A stretch of DNA of 64,000 bases from CAKZQX01 sp034435975 (GTDB taxonomy: Bacteria > Chloroflexota > Chloroflexia > Chloroflexales > Chloroflexaceae). The notes under the pieces are model-generated. The model searched no databases and had not been told where the DNA came from. It was given only the letters and a program-made list of their open reading frames with translations. The stretch lies in assembly GCA_034435975.1 (NCBI GenBank), contig DAOTWD010000028.1:35232-99231 (forward strand), read 5' to 3'. The position numbers and the translations under genes are program-made. Positions 55,204 to 64,000 of the stretch are shown piece after piece. Every line of letters starts with the position of its first letter. Within the stretch, counting starts at the first letter, position 1.

Positions 55204-55362
55204 AGTACGGTGTCCAGTGGATTTGCACCATGTCCCAATACGTGTCTGCAAAGCTTGCTGTACACAGTTTAGGGGTTGGGCCAGGACTGGCCGGGACAAC
55301 GCTCTTCGTTGGCAGTGTTGCTCCCGCCTCACAGCCGGAGTCGGAGTTGCCTGTATATTTTG

Positions 55363-55743
55363 TCACAAATCAACGCGGTTAATCATTGCGGTGGCAGCAC
55401 GCTCAAAATAGTCTTGCATGAGGCTACGAGCTGGTTCAGGTATCTCTAGCTCATCCATCGCTGCCAGCATATGCCTCAACCAGGCATCTCGTTCGCGCTG
55501 TCCAATCGGAAACGGGGCATGGCGCACCCGCAGGCGCGGGTGTCCGCGTTGTTCCTGGTAATGTGTCGGTCCGCCAAAATACTGGATGAGGAAATAGCAT
55601 TGGTGCCGCTTACCTGGCTCCATATTAGCGGGAAACATCGGCCGTAACAGAGGATCTTGCTCAATTCGAGCGTAGAAAATGTCTACCAGATGCCAGAAGG
55701 TTTTTTCACCACCAATTTGCTCGCAAACCGTTTGTCTCTTCAT
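55363..55743 (-). CDS. Truncated hemoglobin, group II (TrHbO-like)
   Basis: 126 residues. 2/2 globin pattern: FYARIEQDPLLRPMFP, QYFGGPTHYQEQRGHPRLRVRHAPFPI with the proximal His in RHAPF, and Trp in DAWLRHML as in group II. Binds O2 or NO; next to the oxidase operon it may help with O2 supply or NO removal, which is inferred. Confidence 0.93.
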   Translation of the reverse strand: MKRQTVCEQIGGEKTFWHLVDIFYARIEQDPLLRPMFPANMEPGKRHQCYFLIQYFGGPTHYQEQRGHPRLRVRHAPFPIGQRERDAWLRHMLAAMDELEIPEPARSLMQDYFERAATAMINRVDL

Positions 55744-55828
55744 TACACCACTGCTCTGCTAACCACCACCACGCTCAACTGGTTGCACCCGGGTAAAAAG
55801 GCATTCTCATCACTGTGTGTATGAGCGA

Positions 55829-55857
55829 ACCATATTAAGGATACACAGGGCGCGCAA
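55829..55857 (-). promoter_or_regulatory. Possible promoter of the globin gene
   Basis: On the minus strand TTGCGC (55857-55852) and TATGGT (55834-55829) are separated by 17 bases, about 85 bases before the globin ATG. Confidence 0.4.
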
Positions 55858-55930
55858 GGGTTTTGGGATGCTCAATCTGAAACATTCCTGCCTCCTGTTG
55901 CCTCTCCCCTAGGCCCTATACCCTCAAATT

Positions 55931-56893
55931 CTACCACAACTGGAATCCCAACATGACCACCAGAATCAACAGAATCATACCCAACATCACCAGTGGTACC
56001 GGCCACGGTCGCTTAACCGGCGGAGCTGCACGATCCAGCAGTTCATCTAGATCCAGGCCCAGAAACGTACTGTAGGTTTTCAATGCCTGGCGCAGTTGGG
56101 CCCGTGGCATATATCCAAAGTGTTCGTGCTCCAGTGCCTGCAAAAAATCCCAGCGCACACCACAACTGGCCTCGGCCTGATGGAGCGTCAGGCCACGCAA
56201 CTGGCGGGCCTCAAAAAACTGCCGTCCAATACTGAAGGGCGGCAAATCACTTGCTGGTAGACTGGTCGGAACTGTACCTCCATACCGACCCCGTAGCATA
56301 CCCGTATGCCCACCGTGCACTACTCCAGGCCTGGTGCCAGAACCGGTTACACCCGGCAAAGCTGCGGTTCCATTGGTGTACGAGGCGGCGGGAACTGTAG
56401 AAAGAATAGATGGAGATAGACCGGAGGGCAAGGCCTCATCATCCGCAACGTATGCCGTGCCAATATCTCTAGGCGGTACCATCGTGCCCACCGAACTTGC
56501 ACCGGACATCACCGGCGGTTGCAACCGCAGCGCATGTGTACGACGCAGGATCGCCTCGATCCTGGCCAGGAGTTGTACCATACTAAACGGCTTGGTGATA
56601 TAATCATCGGCCCCTGCATTGAATCCGGTAACAACATCACCATCCGTATCTTTGGCAGTAAGCATAATGACCGGTACAGATGAACAGGCACGAATGTGGC
56701 GGCACACTTCCCAGCCACTGATATCCCCAATCATCACATCGAGCAACACCAGATCTGGCTGTTCTAACAACAAATGCTTGAGCGCCTCACGTCCACTTTG
56801 TACTGCGCTTACCTGGTAGCCAGCCCCACTGAGCTGGTACATTAAAAGCTGGCAGATTAACAACTCATCATCCACAACCATAATTCTGGTCAC
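55931..56893 (-). CDS. Response regulator fused to RodZ-like HTH and C-terminal membrane helix
   Basis: 320 residues from GTG 56893, which has GGGAGG eight bases upstream (GTG 56902 overlaps that site). Residues 1-120: a complete receiver (VVDDELL, phospho-acceptor in LLDVMIGD, MLTAKD, YITKPF). About 120-220: a Ser/Pro/Gly-rich linker. About 225-295: a helix-turn-helix like the cytoplasmic part of RodZ (FFEARQLRGLTLHQAEASCGVRWDFLQALEHEHFGYMP ... LKTYSTFLGLDLDELL). The last 22 residues are a membrane helix (VPLVMLGMILLILVVMLGFQLW). A response regulator tethered to the membrane by its output end is unusual. It lies 17 bases after the NTPase-HEAT gene and is probably co-transcribed. Confidence 0.88.
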   Translation of the reverse strand: MTRIMVVDDELLICQLLMYQLSGAGYQVSAVQSGREALKHLLLEQPDLVLLDVMIGDISGWEVCRHIRACSSVPVIMLTAKDTDGDVVTGFNAGADDYITKPFSMVQLLARIEAILRRTHALRLQPPVMSGASSVGTMVPPRDIGTAYVADDEALPSGLSPSILSTVPAASYTNGTAALPGVTGSGTRPGVVHGGHTGMLRGRYGGTVPTSLPASDLPPFSIGRQFFEARQLRGLTLHQAEASCGVRWDFLQALEHEHFGYMPRAQLRQALKTYSTFLGLDLDELLDRAAPPVKRPWPVPLVMLGMILLILVVMLGFQLW

Positions 56894-56910
56894 GATGGAC
56901 ACCTCCCTGG

Positions 56911-59900
56911 TCAGAGTTCAGCACGAACGAGAGCATATGCGGCCCAATCCTGATTTTCAGTGGGTTGGGACGAATTGTCTGCCAGACGGCTGAGAGCTAG
57001 TCGAGCAGCAAAGGCAGAGGTTCGCCGAGACACGGCCAGCGCTTTCAACACCATCAGGCAGCGATAACGCACTCGCAGGGGCGTCGTCATCTCTTGCGCA
57101 CAGTTGTACAGCGTATCAATAACACCTGGTGTATCATATATCTCCAGCAACGTTGCAATATACACACGGATCTGCGGATGAGTGGCGGGATTTAGTAGCA
57201 CCGTTTGCAGCAGAAGCACACCACTGTCGGTCGCCTGGTTGTCAAGCAAGTCTGGACTGTTATCAGCGCCAGCGCTGTCCGAGTTGCCATCCTTGCCTCG
57301 GTTACGGGCAACAGCCTCGACCGCATGCAACCGCACGGCAAGCGGCGCAGACTCGTCAGTCAAGAGCGCCGTAATCGCCGGATCATCGGGGTGCAGACGG
57401 AAGAGATAGTCGTAGGCTTGCATGTGCAAAGAAAGTGCCGGGCGGCTGAGATACTCGCGCAACAGTGGCAAATACTCGGTACCACATAAATGCAGCAACA
57501 CCCCGATGGCCCCCATCCGCACCCGCTGATCGGTGCTTCTATTCTGCGCCAGGCGCACCACGAGCGGTGCCAGGCTATTATCACTCGTGGCCGCAATTGC
57601 ACCCAATGCCGCCAGAGCCACGACCGGATTATCATCGTGAATGTAGCGCAGGAAAAGCGGTAAAGCGTGCCGATCATGCATGCGACCTAAAGCGTTGAGA
57701 AGTTCTGCCAGCAATTCTGGTGCCAGTCGTTCCTGACCGATCAGCTTACGCAACGGTTCCTGAAATTCGGCGTGCAACCGGGCTGGTAATGCCGCTGCTG
57801 CCGCTGCACGCAGCGTGGGCGATATCGTGATATTCACGACGATATGAAACAGCGCCAGTTCTGCAGCAGGCGTGCCGATCATACCCAGTGCCGCCATCGC
57901 CTGCATACGCAAGTGAGGAACACCATCGCTTTGTTCAGCCAGACGCCGCAGAATAGGCAGCGCTGCCAGCACCTGCTGTTGACCCATAATCTCAGCCACT
58001 TTACTACCGATAAAAGGATCTGGATGCGTCTGGTCAAGATAGGTCAGCAATGCCGATAGAGCCAGCGGGTTCGTACCGAGTTGCTCCACAACCTGCCAGC
58101 GGATCATCACATCCAGCGTATCATCGTACAGCAAATGTACCAGATCGACCGCTTCACCGGCATCACCCATCCGCATCACACCGGACAGGATGTGCTCTGC
58201 CTCCTGTCCAGGGGGAATGCTCCGCAGGGTAGCCATCAGCATAGCCCGAATAGTTTCACATGACTCCCGGTCAGCATGCTGCGCAATATTGGTCAACGCC
58301 TGAATAACGGCAATACGTACCCGCGATGCTTCCCGCCTGGCCCACTCTTCAATGCTGCCCGGTTGATCTGCATCCGTATCACCGTGTGCCAGAGCGGTCA
58401 GGAGTGTCACACGCATCGCGTCTGGCAGATGCAGATCACACCACATATTGGTTGGGATAACCGCCAGATCGGGCATGCAGGTCAACCAGGCATTGCGTAG
58501 ACGCGCGGCCATATCGGTGTTCAACAAAGCGCCCAGGGTGGGCACGTTCCGAGTTGCGCCCATAACGCCGAGCGCCTGCACCGCGCAGATCGTCAACTCA
58601 ACATCGGCTACATCCGTCTGGATCAATGTATTCAACGTGGTACACGCATCGGCCTGAAGATCATCACATTGCCCCAACCAGCCTAACGCTGTAGCAGCCT
58701 CCTGGCGGATCAGTGCTGGTATCGTGCGACACGATGCCAGTTGACATAGTTCGCCCATTGCTAATTTCTCGCGCTGGATACCCAGTAAACGTGCTGCCAG
58801 CGCTCGCACTGCCGGATGAGCGGTCTCCACCTGGAGCATACGGCGCAGCAACAACGGCCCGATACCCGGACGCCGTACCAGCATATGCAGTGCCTGGAGG
58901 CGTCCCAGCAGTGGCAATGTGAACGAAAGGGCACACCGCGCCAGCAGTGTACTGGCCGCAGTACCTGTATATTCTGCCAGTTGCTGCAAAGCATCAGATT
59001 GCGCCGGCCAGGGAGCCATTGTTAACACATTTGTTAGCACTATAAGTGCCTGTGGTTCTGGATGCTGCCGCAACAGACGCAAGGCATTGTGGCGCACCTC
59101 GGGATGGCTATCGGTACAGGCCTGCGTCAGGATGGAAAATGAAGTGCGTGTATCAGTCTGGGGCGTCACTGCCAGAACTGCCGACTGCAAGGCAATCGGC
59201 ACACGCTCGTTATGCAACAGGGCATTAGCCACACGAGCACGACGTTGCTGGCACACCTCGGCGCTATTCAAGGCATCGATCCAGGTATGAATCATCCTCT
59301 CAGTTGCTTGCCACTGCGCCGGATCAGCGGTAAGCAGGAGCGCGCACCGAGCCACACGCGCTAGCGCATCTGGAGGGTGAGGAAAATTGGGCAGATCAGC
59401 GTAGGCCCATGCCGACAACTGGGTCAATGCATCAGCCGCAGCCCAGCGCAGATCGGCACGCAGGTTCGTATTATCAAGGACGTCCAGCAGCATGGATTCG
59501 CCCAGCAAGGGAGCCAGTTTCAGCAGGACACGACTGGTCAAATCAGTCGGTAACGTTGAACCATAGGTAACAATCACAGTGCGAAGTGTGGCCATGAGCG
59601 TCTGAAGCAGCGTTTGATGGTGGAGGCTTTGCTGATGGGCACATAATGTATCCAGAACACGTAGATACCAGACTGGCCGCGTGATCGCGCTCTCATTCAG
59701 ACAACGCCCTAGGATGAGCAGGTTGTCAGGTGAAGGGCGATCATTACTCCACAACTCGGCATACAGAGGCTCCGGGTCGGGGAGCATACCGACGAGAGCC
59801 AGCGCTACCTCAGCCCGCTCCACCGCTTCCAGATGCGAGAGTGGCGACAGATCGGGGGTGTGGGTCAGATGACGGGCCATCTCATAGCAGCGTAATACCG

Positions 59901-60726
59901 ACCAGCCTATATGCTGCGACTGGGCAGACGTACCGTGTGTCGTGCCGATAGTATCGGCCTGCTCATATAACTGCGCCCGTGATGTTGGCAGACCATACAC
60001 TGGATAGGTCAGGGCACACAGAGCAATATCTTGCAGGCGCGTGCCCAGTGCAGCCAGGGAGCCACCGGGCAGCAAGGCATTGATGAGCGGTTCAGCATTG
60101 TAGTGGGGCAACAGGTGGGTACACCAGGCCTGGCACCTGGAAGCATCGGGCGCAGCTAGCCGGGCCTCCTGGAAACCGGGCCACTCCTCGCCAGACTCAG
60201 GGAGCGTCAGGACAATCCGCGCTTCTGGCCAGATCTGCGGCAGAAGCAGTAAAAAATTGCGCCAATCAATGCGTCGTGACGATGGTAATGTTTCCCAGGC
60301 ATCGAACAATAACACACAGGATGGACGAGGCGCAATGCGGGTCAGGCCATTGAATTTGGCGGGTAGACCGGTCGTTGTGAATGCTTGCTCCAGTACGGTG
60401 CGGGGGGGCTGGTCAGGCAGATCCTCATGTGCCAGCGATAGCAGAAAGATCGGCTCCTGGCGATCAGCGGTCAGCCACTGCTGAAGCAGTTGTAGCAACG
60501 CCAGTGTACGCCCACTCCCTGGCCCACCCCGCACGGCCACAAAAGCATGCTGCCTCAGCATATCAGCCAGAGTCCCACTGCGTCCCTCAAGCGCCAGCGG
60601 CAGATCGAGTAAAGCCGGGAGCAACTGAATTGCCAGTTCCTGTTGCATCCGCTCCTTCAGCGTCTGATAGTATCGGCGCAGTGTACTCCCACCGCGCAAG
60701 AGTTGGAATACGTTGGGTGTAATCAT
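56911..60726 (-). CDS. NACHT/STAND-like NTPase with long HEAT-repeat region
   Basis: 1271 residues from ATG 60726; TTG 60750 is an alternative. Residues about 40-230 (60726 numbering) look like a P-loop NTPase of NACHT/STAND type: Walker A GGPGSGRTL, in which the usual Lys is Arg, and Walker B CVLLFDAWETL. The rest, about 800 residues, is built of HEAT repeats (for example ALRLLRQHPEPQALIVLTNV, EAATALGWLGQC, AMAALGMIGTPAAELALF). No signal peptide or membrane helix. Such proteins act as sensors or scaffolds; the pairing with a membrane-bound response regulator suggests a signalling complex. Function unknown. Confidence 0.85.
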   Translation of the reverse strand: MITPNVFQLLRGGSTLRRYYQTLKERMQQELAIQLLPALLDLPLALEGRSGTLADMLRQHAFVAVRGGPGSGRTLALLQLLQQWLTADRQEPIFLLSLAHEDLPDQPPRTVLEQAFTTTGLPAKFNGLTRIAPRPSCVLLFDAWETLPSSRRIDWRNFLLLLPQIWPEARIVLTLPESGEEWPGFQEARLAAPDASRCQAWCTHLLPHYNAEPLINALLPGGSLAALGTRLQDIALCALTYPVYGLPTSRAQLYEQADTIGTTHGTSAQSQHIGWSVLRCYEMARHLTHTPDLSPLSHLEAVERAEVALALVGMLPDPEPLYAELWSNDRPSPDNLLILGRCLNESAITRPVWYLRVLDTLCAHQQSLHHQTLLQTLMATLRTVIVTYGSTLPTDLTSRVLLKLAPLLGESMLLDVLDNTNLRADLRWAAADALTQLSAWAYADLPNFPHPPDALARVARCALLLTADPAQWQATERMIHTWIDALNSAEVCQQRRARVANALLHNERVPIALQSAVLAVTPQTDTRTSFSILTQACTDSHPEVRHNALRLLRQHPEPQALIVLTNVLTMAPWPAQSDALQQLAEYTGTAASTLLARCALSFTLPLLGRLQALHMLVRRPGIGPLLLRRMLQVETAHPAVRALAARLLGIQREKLAMGELCQLASCRTIPALIRQEAATALGWLGQCDDLQADACTTLNTLIQTDVADVELTICAVQALGVMGATRNVPTLGALLNTDMAARLRNAWLTCMPDLAVIPTNMWCDLHLPDAMRVTLLTALAHGDTDADQPGSIEEWARREASRVRIAVIQALTNIAQHADRESCETIRAMLMATLRSIPPGQEAEHILSGVMRMGDAGEAVDLVHLLYDDTLDVMIRWQVVEQLGTNPLALSALLTYLDQTHPDPFIGSKVAEIMGQQQVLAALPILRRLAEQSDGVPHLRMQAMAALGMIGTPAAELALFHIVVNITISPTLRAAAAAALPARLHAEFQEPLRKLIGQERLAPELLAELLNALGRMHDRHALPLFLRYIHDDNPVVALAALGAIAATSDNSLAPLVVRLAQNRSTDQRVRMGAIGVLLHLCGTEYLPLLREYLSRPALSLHMQAYDYLFRLHPDDPAITALLTDESAPLAVRLHAVEAVARNRGKDGNSDSAGADNSPDLLDNQATDSGVLLLQTVLLNPATHPQIRVYIATLLEIYDTPGVIDTLYNCAQEMTTPLRVRYRCLMVLKALAVSRRTSAFAARLALSRLADNSSQPTENQDWAAYALVRAEL

Positions 60727-61093
60727 ATGCTGATTCTTTAGCCATTCCAAGATACGGAAGCACTACGTATCATCCTACTCCGCTCCTATCACTCCTACAA
60801 GGCACGTACATTACAGCAGCATGACGTATCGACAGGATAGTCTGCGCCGGTCAGAGAAGGCTGAATCGGGGTCACGCAAGGTATCACCCGTCACCGCCTG
60901 CTATCGCTGAAACACAGACATGCACCTGGTGTCACACCATTGATTCAGCGCTAATATCTGGCTTAACAAGCAGAATGGGGATTCAATCGTCGAATAATCC
61001 GGTGGCCAGAGCGTTACGAATCGGCTAACAGGACGTACACGGCGGTAACCGCTGCTGCCGTAGGCTACCACACATGGTAAGGCCGTCTTCGAA

Positions 61094-61107
61094 TGCCAGT
61101 ACTGGCA
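61094..61107. promoter_or_regulatory. Perfect 14-base palindrome upstream of the secG promoter
   Basis: TGCCAGTACTGGCA reads the same on both strands and ends 21 bases before the -35 element, a position suited to an activator or repressor. Confidence 0.45.
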
Positions 61108-61128
61108 GCAGCCGTTACAAAACAGGTC

Positions 61129-61156
61129 TTGTCCAGTTCAAGCATTGTGGTATACT
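61129..61156 (+). promoter_or_regulatory. Promoter for secG and the solute-binding protein gene
   Basis: TTGTCC (61129-61134) and TATACT (61151-61156) are 16 bases apart, on the same strand and about 210 bases upstream of secG. Confidence 0.6.
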
Positions 61157-61366
61157 GCCTCTGGTCTATAAAAAAGTTACCAGAATGACCCGATCGATAA
61201 ACGAGTCGTTTGTATCTGCACCGGCGTGGAAGGAGATCGTTTCCCCCAGAATGTTCATTGTATAGACGAATATTCAGGGGAAGAAAGGGAACGTCCTGCG
61301 CTGCCCCAGGCGAACAACACGAGCGTTATCGGTGGTGATCGGCGTGTAATCTACGAGGAGAAAAAC

Positions 61367-61585
61367 GTGGAAATCGCATTCTATATTGCCATTATTATTC
61401 TGAGCATTGTCCTGATGCTGCTGGTCGTGATCCAGGCTCGCACACCTGGTATGGCCAATCGTGACTCAGGATCGATTTATCACACCCGGCGGGGACTGGA
61501 GAAGACCTTGCATCAGGCAACGATCGTTATTTCGGTCACATTCTTAATCATCTCGTTAATTGCCAGCCTGCCCATTTTTTCATAA
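61367..61585 (+). CDS. secG: Preprotein translocase subunit SecG
   Basis: 72 residues. Two membrane helices (AFYIAIIILSIVLMLLVVIQ and ATIVISVTFLIISLIASL) with the SecG-type link (ARTPGM ... RRGLEKTLHQAT). SecG assists SecYE. Start GTG 61367, six bases after GAGGAG; longer frames from 61226 lack homology. Eleven bases separate it from the next gene. Confidence 0.9.
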   Translation: MEIAFYIAIIILSIVLMLLVVIQARTPGMANRDSGSIYHTRRGLEKTLHQATIVISVTFLIISLIASLPIFS

Positions 61586-61596
61586 GGAACGTTCTG

Positions 61597-63264
61597 ATGG
61601 CTCGTCGTATTCGGTGGCAAATTGTGATTGCCACATTCAGCGGCTTGTTGATTGTCGGTTTATTGAGCCGCGTGGCACTGATGAACACCGCCGTATCCAG
61701 TCCATTGACTGGCGGCACCTATGTTGAAGCAATTATTGGTGTGCCCAGCCAGCCCATTCCGCTGCTGAATGATCCACTGCTCGACCCGGCCGGGCGCGAC
61801 CTGGCTGCGCTGCTCTTCGATGGCCTGACGCGCATCGGCATTGATGGCTTACCGGAGCCTGCGCTGGCCGAGAGCTGGCAGGTTGATCCCGGCGGGGAGG
61901 TGTATATCTTTAACCTGCGCCGCGATGTCACCTGGCACGACGGCGCACCCTTTACCGCTACGGATGTCATTTTTACACTGCAGACGATCCAGGAAGCCAG
62001 TTTTACCGGCGATGCGGCGTTGGCTAATCTGTGGCGCAATGTGCTGGTTGATCGGCTAGATGACTACACTATCCGCTGTACGCTCAGTGCGCCCTACGCG
62101 CCTTTCTTGAGTGCCGTGCGCGTACCAATTATGCCCGCCCATCTGCTGGGGAACATCAGTATTGACCAGTGGTCAACATCCCCCTATGCGCAGCAACTGG
62201 TTGGTACCGGGCCATATCAACTCGAAGAACTGGCGCTGGATCGGGCGATACTGACAGCAAATGATACCTATTTCCAGCGCCGCCCGTTCATTGATCGCAT
62301 CGAGTTACGCTTTATCGAGACTCCCGAGGCGGCATTGTCGGCTCTGGCGCGGGACGATGTACAGGCGCTTGGCTTTAGTATAACGCCAACCCTGGGCCAG
62401 GTTGCCTTACCCCGTACTGTCCGCCCAATGACTGTGCCGCTTGATGGCTATACCCTGGTAACGTTTAACCTGCGCAACCCGCCGCTGGACGATCAGGCGC
62501 TGCGGCAGGCGCTGGCAGGCAGCCTGAATAAAGACACGCTGATTGAGCAGGTGCTGGGCGGCCAGGTAGCGCGTATTGATACGCCGATTCTGCCCGGCTG
62601 GTGGGCCTATGACCCGTCTGTGGCCTGGTACGATTATGATCCGGCTATGGCCGCGCAGGTGCTAGACGAACAAGGGTATGTCGCCGACGCCGACGGGATG
62701 CGGATGTATGAAGGGGCGGTGCTGGCGTTGCCGCTGATCACCGATAGTGATCCGGGGCGCGTGGCAACAGCGGAATACCTTGCACGCCAGTGGACGGCGC
62801 TCGGCATTCAGGTGGAGGTAGAGGTGCTGGAGAGCGCCGAGCTACGTCAACGTCTGCGCGACCACGATTTTGCGCTGGCGCTGCATAGCTGGTCACGCCT
62901 GGGGGCCGACCCGGATGTGTTTGAGTTGTGGCACTCCAGCCAGGCCAGCAGCGGCCTCAACTATGCCGGACTGCGCGACGAAACAATAGACAGGGTTCTG
63001 GTGTCAGCTCGTACGGAACTGGATCTCGGGGCACGCAACAGCGATTACCGTACGTTTCAGGAGCGCTGGGTGCAGGTAGTGCCCGCCATTATTCTTTATC
63101 AGCCGCTCTATACCTTTGCCACCAGCGAACAGTTGGGCGGTTCAGGGCTGGATGGCCGCGATATTGACAGCCCGTTGCTCTTGATCGGACGTGAAGACCG
63201 CTACCGCAACATTACACGCTGGTTCGTCGAGAGTTCACGCGAACTCCGCGGGACGTTGCGCTGA
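61597..63264 (+). CDS. ABC transporter solute-binding protein, family 5 (peptide/nickel type)
   Basis: 555 residues. An N-terminal hydrophobic segment (IVIATFSGLLIVGLLSRVALM) without a lipobox Cys suggests a signal anchor or cleaved signal. Family features: GLTRIGIDGLPEPALAESWQVD, FNLRRDVTWHDGAPFTATDVIFTL, VGTGPYQLEEL, LRQALAGSLNKDTLIEQVL. Binds oligopeptides or a similar solute outside the membrane. No permease or ATPase gene follows in the window, so its partners lie elsewhere. Probably in an operon with secG. Confidence 0.92.
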   Translation: MARRIRWQIVIATFSGLLIVGLLSRVALMNTAVSSPLTGGTYVEAIIGVPSQPIPLLNDPLLDPAGRDLAALLFDGLTRIGIDGLPEPALAESWQVDPGGEVYIFNLRRDVTWHDGAPFTATDVIFTLQTIQEASFTGDAALANLWRNVLVDRLDDYTIRCTLSAPYAPFLSAVRVPIMPAHLLGNISIDQWSTSPYAQQLVGTGPYQLEELALDRAILTANDTYFQRRPFIDRIELRFIETPEAALSALARDDVQALGFSITPTLGQVALPRTVRPMTVPLDGYTLVTFNLRNPPLDDQALRQALAGSLNKDTLIEQVLGGQVARIDTPILPGWWAYDPSVAWYDYDPAMAAQVLDEQGYVADADGMRMYEGAVLALPLITDSDPGRVATAEYLARQWTALGIQVEVEVLESAELRQRLRDHDFALALHSWSRLGADPDVFELWHSSQASSGLNYAGLRDETIDRVLVSARTELDLGARNSDYRTFQERWVQVVPAIILYQPLYTFATSEQLGGSGLDGRDIDSPLLLIGREDRYRNITRWFVESSRELRGTLR

Positions 63265-64000
63265 GGCGTTGGTCTGCGGCCAGGGAGGGCAGCCGGGACT
63301 CCGAGCGAATAGCTCAAGCCGGGACTCCGGTCGGGCAGCTATAGGTGGAGTTGTGATGGTCTGGAATGGCTGTCATCTAACCGGGGCGCGGGCGGCGTAG
63401 GCGTAGGGGGAGCGCGTCCCTCCGGGGCGCGGGCGGCGCGCCCCTGGGAGTGCGTCCCTCCGGGGCGCGGGCGCGGGCATGCCGGAGTGCGGGCGTGGGG
63501 GGAGCGCGTCCCTCCGGGGCGCGGGCGGGCGTTCGGTGTGTGAGGGACAGCCGGTATATCACGTCCCTCCGGGGCGCGGTGCGGGCGTGGTGGGTGCATC
63601 CTACTGGTGGGTGGCGTCGTCGTGTGCGGCGTACACGGCACGACCGTCGGCACGCCGGAGCCGTGCCCTACATACCGCACTGGGAGTGCGTCCCTCCGGG
63701 GCGCGGGCGCGGGGATGCCGGAGTGCGGGCGTGGGGGTAGCGCGTCCCTCCGGGGCGCGGGCGCGGCATGGGCGTAGGCATGTTGTATTGTAGCGCGTCC
63801 CTCCGGGGCGCGGGCGGCGCGGGGCGGCACCCGCGCGACGGGCGGCGTCTTCGCGTGCGGTGCACCCGGCACGGACGCAGGCACGCCGGAGCCGTGCCCT
63901 ACAGCGGGCAGGGCGAGTGTGTCCTGCCCCCGCTGGGGGAAGACGCGGTGCAGGCGCGGGGCGGCAGGGCGGCGCGCCTGGGTGCGCGTCCCTCCGGGGC
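63265..64000. repeat. GC-rich array of hairpin repeats with a duplicated 80-base block
   Basis: The 18-base unit CGTCCCTCCGGGGCGCGG occurs at 63415, 63453, 63507, 63562 (one change at its end), 63689, 63743, 63796 and, cut by the window edge, 63987. With the preceding CG it can fold as CGCGTCCC-TCC-GGGGCGCG, an 8-bp stem with one G-T pair. Block 63448-63527 is repeated at 63684-63763 almost unchanged, exactly 236 bases apart. GCACGCCGGAGCCGTGCCCT also occurs twice (about 63650 and 63880). Frames here encode low-complexity Arg/Pro/Gly repeats and are rejected. It continues past the window. Confidence 0.85.

Larger units (their letters stand above)
60751..61366 (+). other. Intergenic region upstream of secG
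   Basis: 616 bases between divergent genes. It holds the perfect 14-base palindrome TGCCAGTACTGGCA (61094-61107) and the secG promoter at 61129-61156, listed separately. No RNA gene or credible reading frame was recognised. Confidence 0.5.

Noticed and set aside
55028..55366. 112-codon frame on the minus strand between the cta promoter and the globin gene
   Set aside because: It runs through the perfect inverted repeat at 55140-55203, competes with frames on the other strand and has biased, motif-free composition.
63339..63884. 181-codon minus-strand frame with Arg-Pro-Glu-Gly repeats
   Set aside because: The repeats are the translation of a palindromic DNA unit that is open in several frames; high GC removes stop codons.
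63265..64000. CRISPR array
   Set aside because: Repeat units are only about 18 bases, spacings vary from 38 to 191 bases, spacers are themselves repetitive, and no cas gene is present.
1..64000. tRNA, rRNA, tmRNA, SRP RNA or RNase P RNA genes
   Set aside because: I looked for conserved T-loop and core motifs by eye and saw none; tRNAscan-SE and Infernal would be decisive.

Overview
The window most likely comes from a member of the Chloroflexota, probably class Chloroflexia and close to the filamentous anoxygenic phototrophs. That is an inference from a caa3-type (A2-like) oxidase operon with a heme A synthase/heme O synthase fusion, a five-subunit NAD(P)-linked Hox hydrogenase beside pyruvate:ferredoxin oxidoreductase, secreted proteins with WFERARLE/FGLPI-type repeats that I associate with this phylum, and moderate GC. 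No photosynthesis gene, rRNA, tRNA or CRISPR array was recognised, so lifestyle is not proven.

Layout. (1) 1-8.6 kb: a clock-like cluster on the + strand. It holds a partial histidine kinase, a receiver-PAS-kinase, a receiver protein with a KaiA-like C-terminal domain, KaiB, KaiC, a second kinase whose receiver has lost its phospho-acceptor Asp, then a degenerate Ser/Thr kinase joined to a DnaJ-type zinc finger and a C-terminal membrane anchor. (2) 8.8-11.8 kb, minus strand: cobalt ECF transporter cbiMNQO behind a cobalamin riboswitch and a clear promoter. (3) 12-14.6 kb: a secreted clan GH-A glycosidase-like lipoprotein and a class I aminotransferase. (4) 14.6-24.9 kb, minus strand: hoxEFUYH plus its maturation protease, a dihydroorotate-dehydrogenase-like protein and nifJ. 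Together these form a redox/fermentation block coupling pyruvate, ferredoxin, NAD(P)H and H2. (5) 25.6-37.8 kb: mostly housekeeping genes (an APH-fold kinase, a CBS protein, DnaD-like and DnaC-like replication proteins with overlapping genes, argF, a 1102-residue TPR protein, the c-di-AMP pair cdaA-cdaR, enolase). (6) 37.9-44.3 kb: secreted proteins, a CoA-binding protein and repeat-rich spacers. (7) 45-54.97 kb: heme A synthase on the + strand and a long minus-strand operon ctaC-D-F-E-sco-cupredoxin-like-surf1-small membrane protein-ctaA/ctaB fusion, behind a near-consensus promoter. (8) 55.3-60.8 kb, minus strand: a truncated globin, then a response regulator fused to a RodZ-like HTH and a membrane anchor, next to a giant NTPase-HEAT protein. 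(9) 61-63.3 kb: secG and a family 5 solute-binding protein. (10) 63.3-64 kb: a very GC-rich array of short hairpin-forming repeats.

The most interesting block is the first: a complete kaiA-like/kaiB/kaiC set in an apparently non-cyanobacterial genome. It is flanked by three kinases with almost the same core, one of them with a pseudo-receiver as in the cyanobacterial clock proteins CikA and KaiA. A second candidate is the response regulator/NTPase-HEAT pair at 56-60.7 kb. Start sites were chosen from ribosome-binding sites and gene overlaps; family calls rest on motif recognition without database searches.
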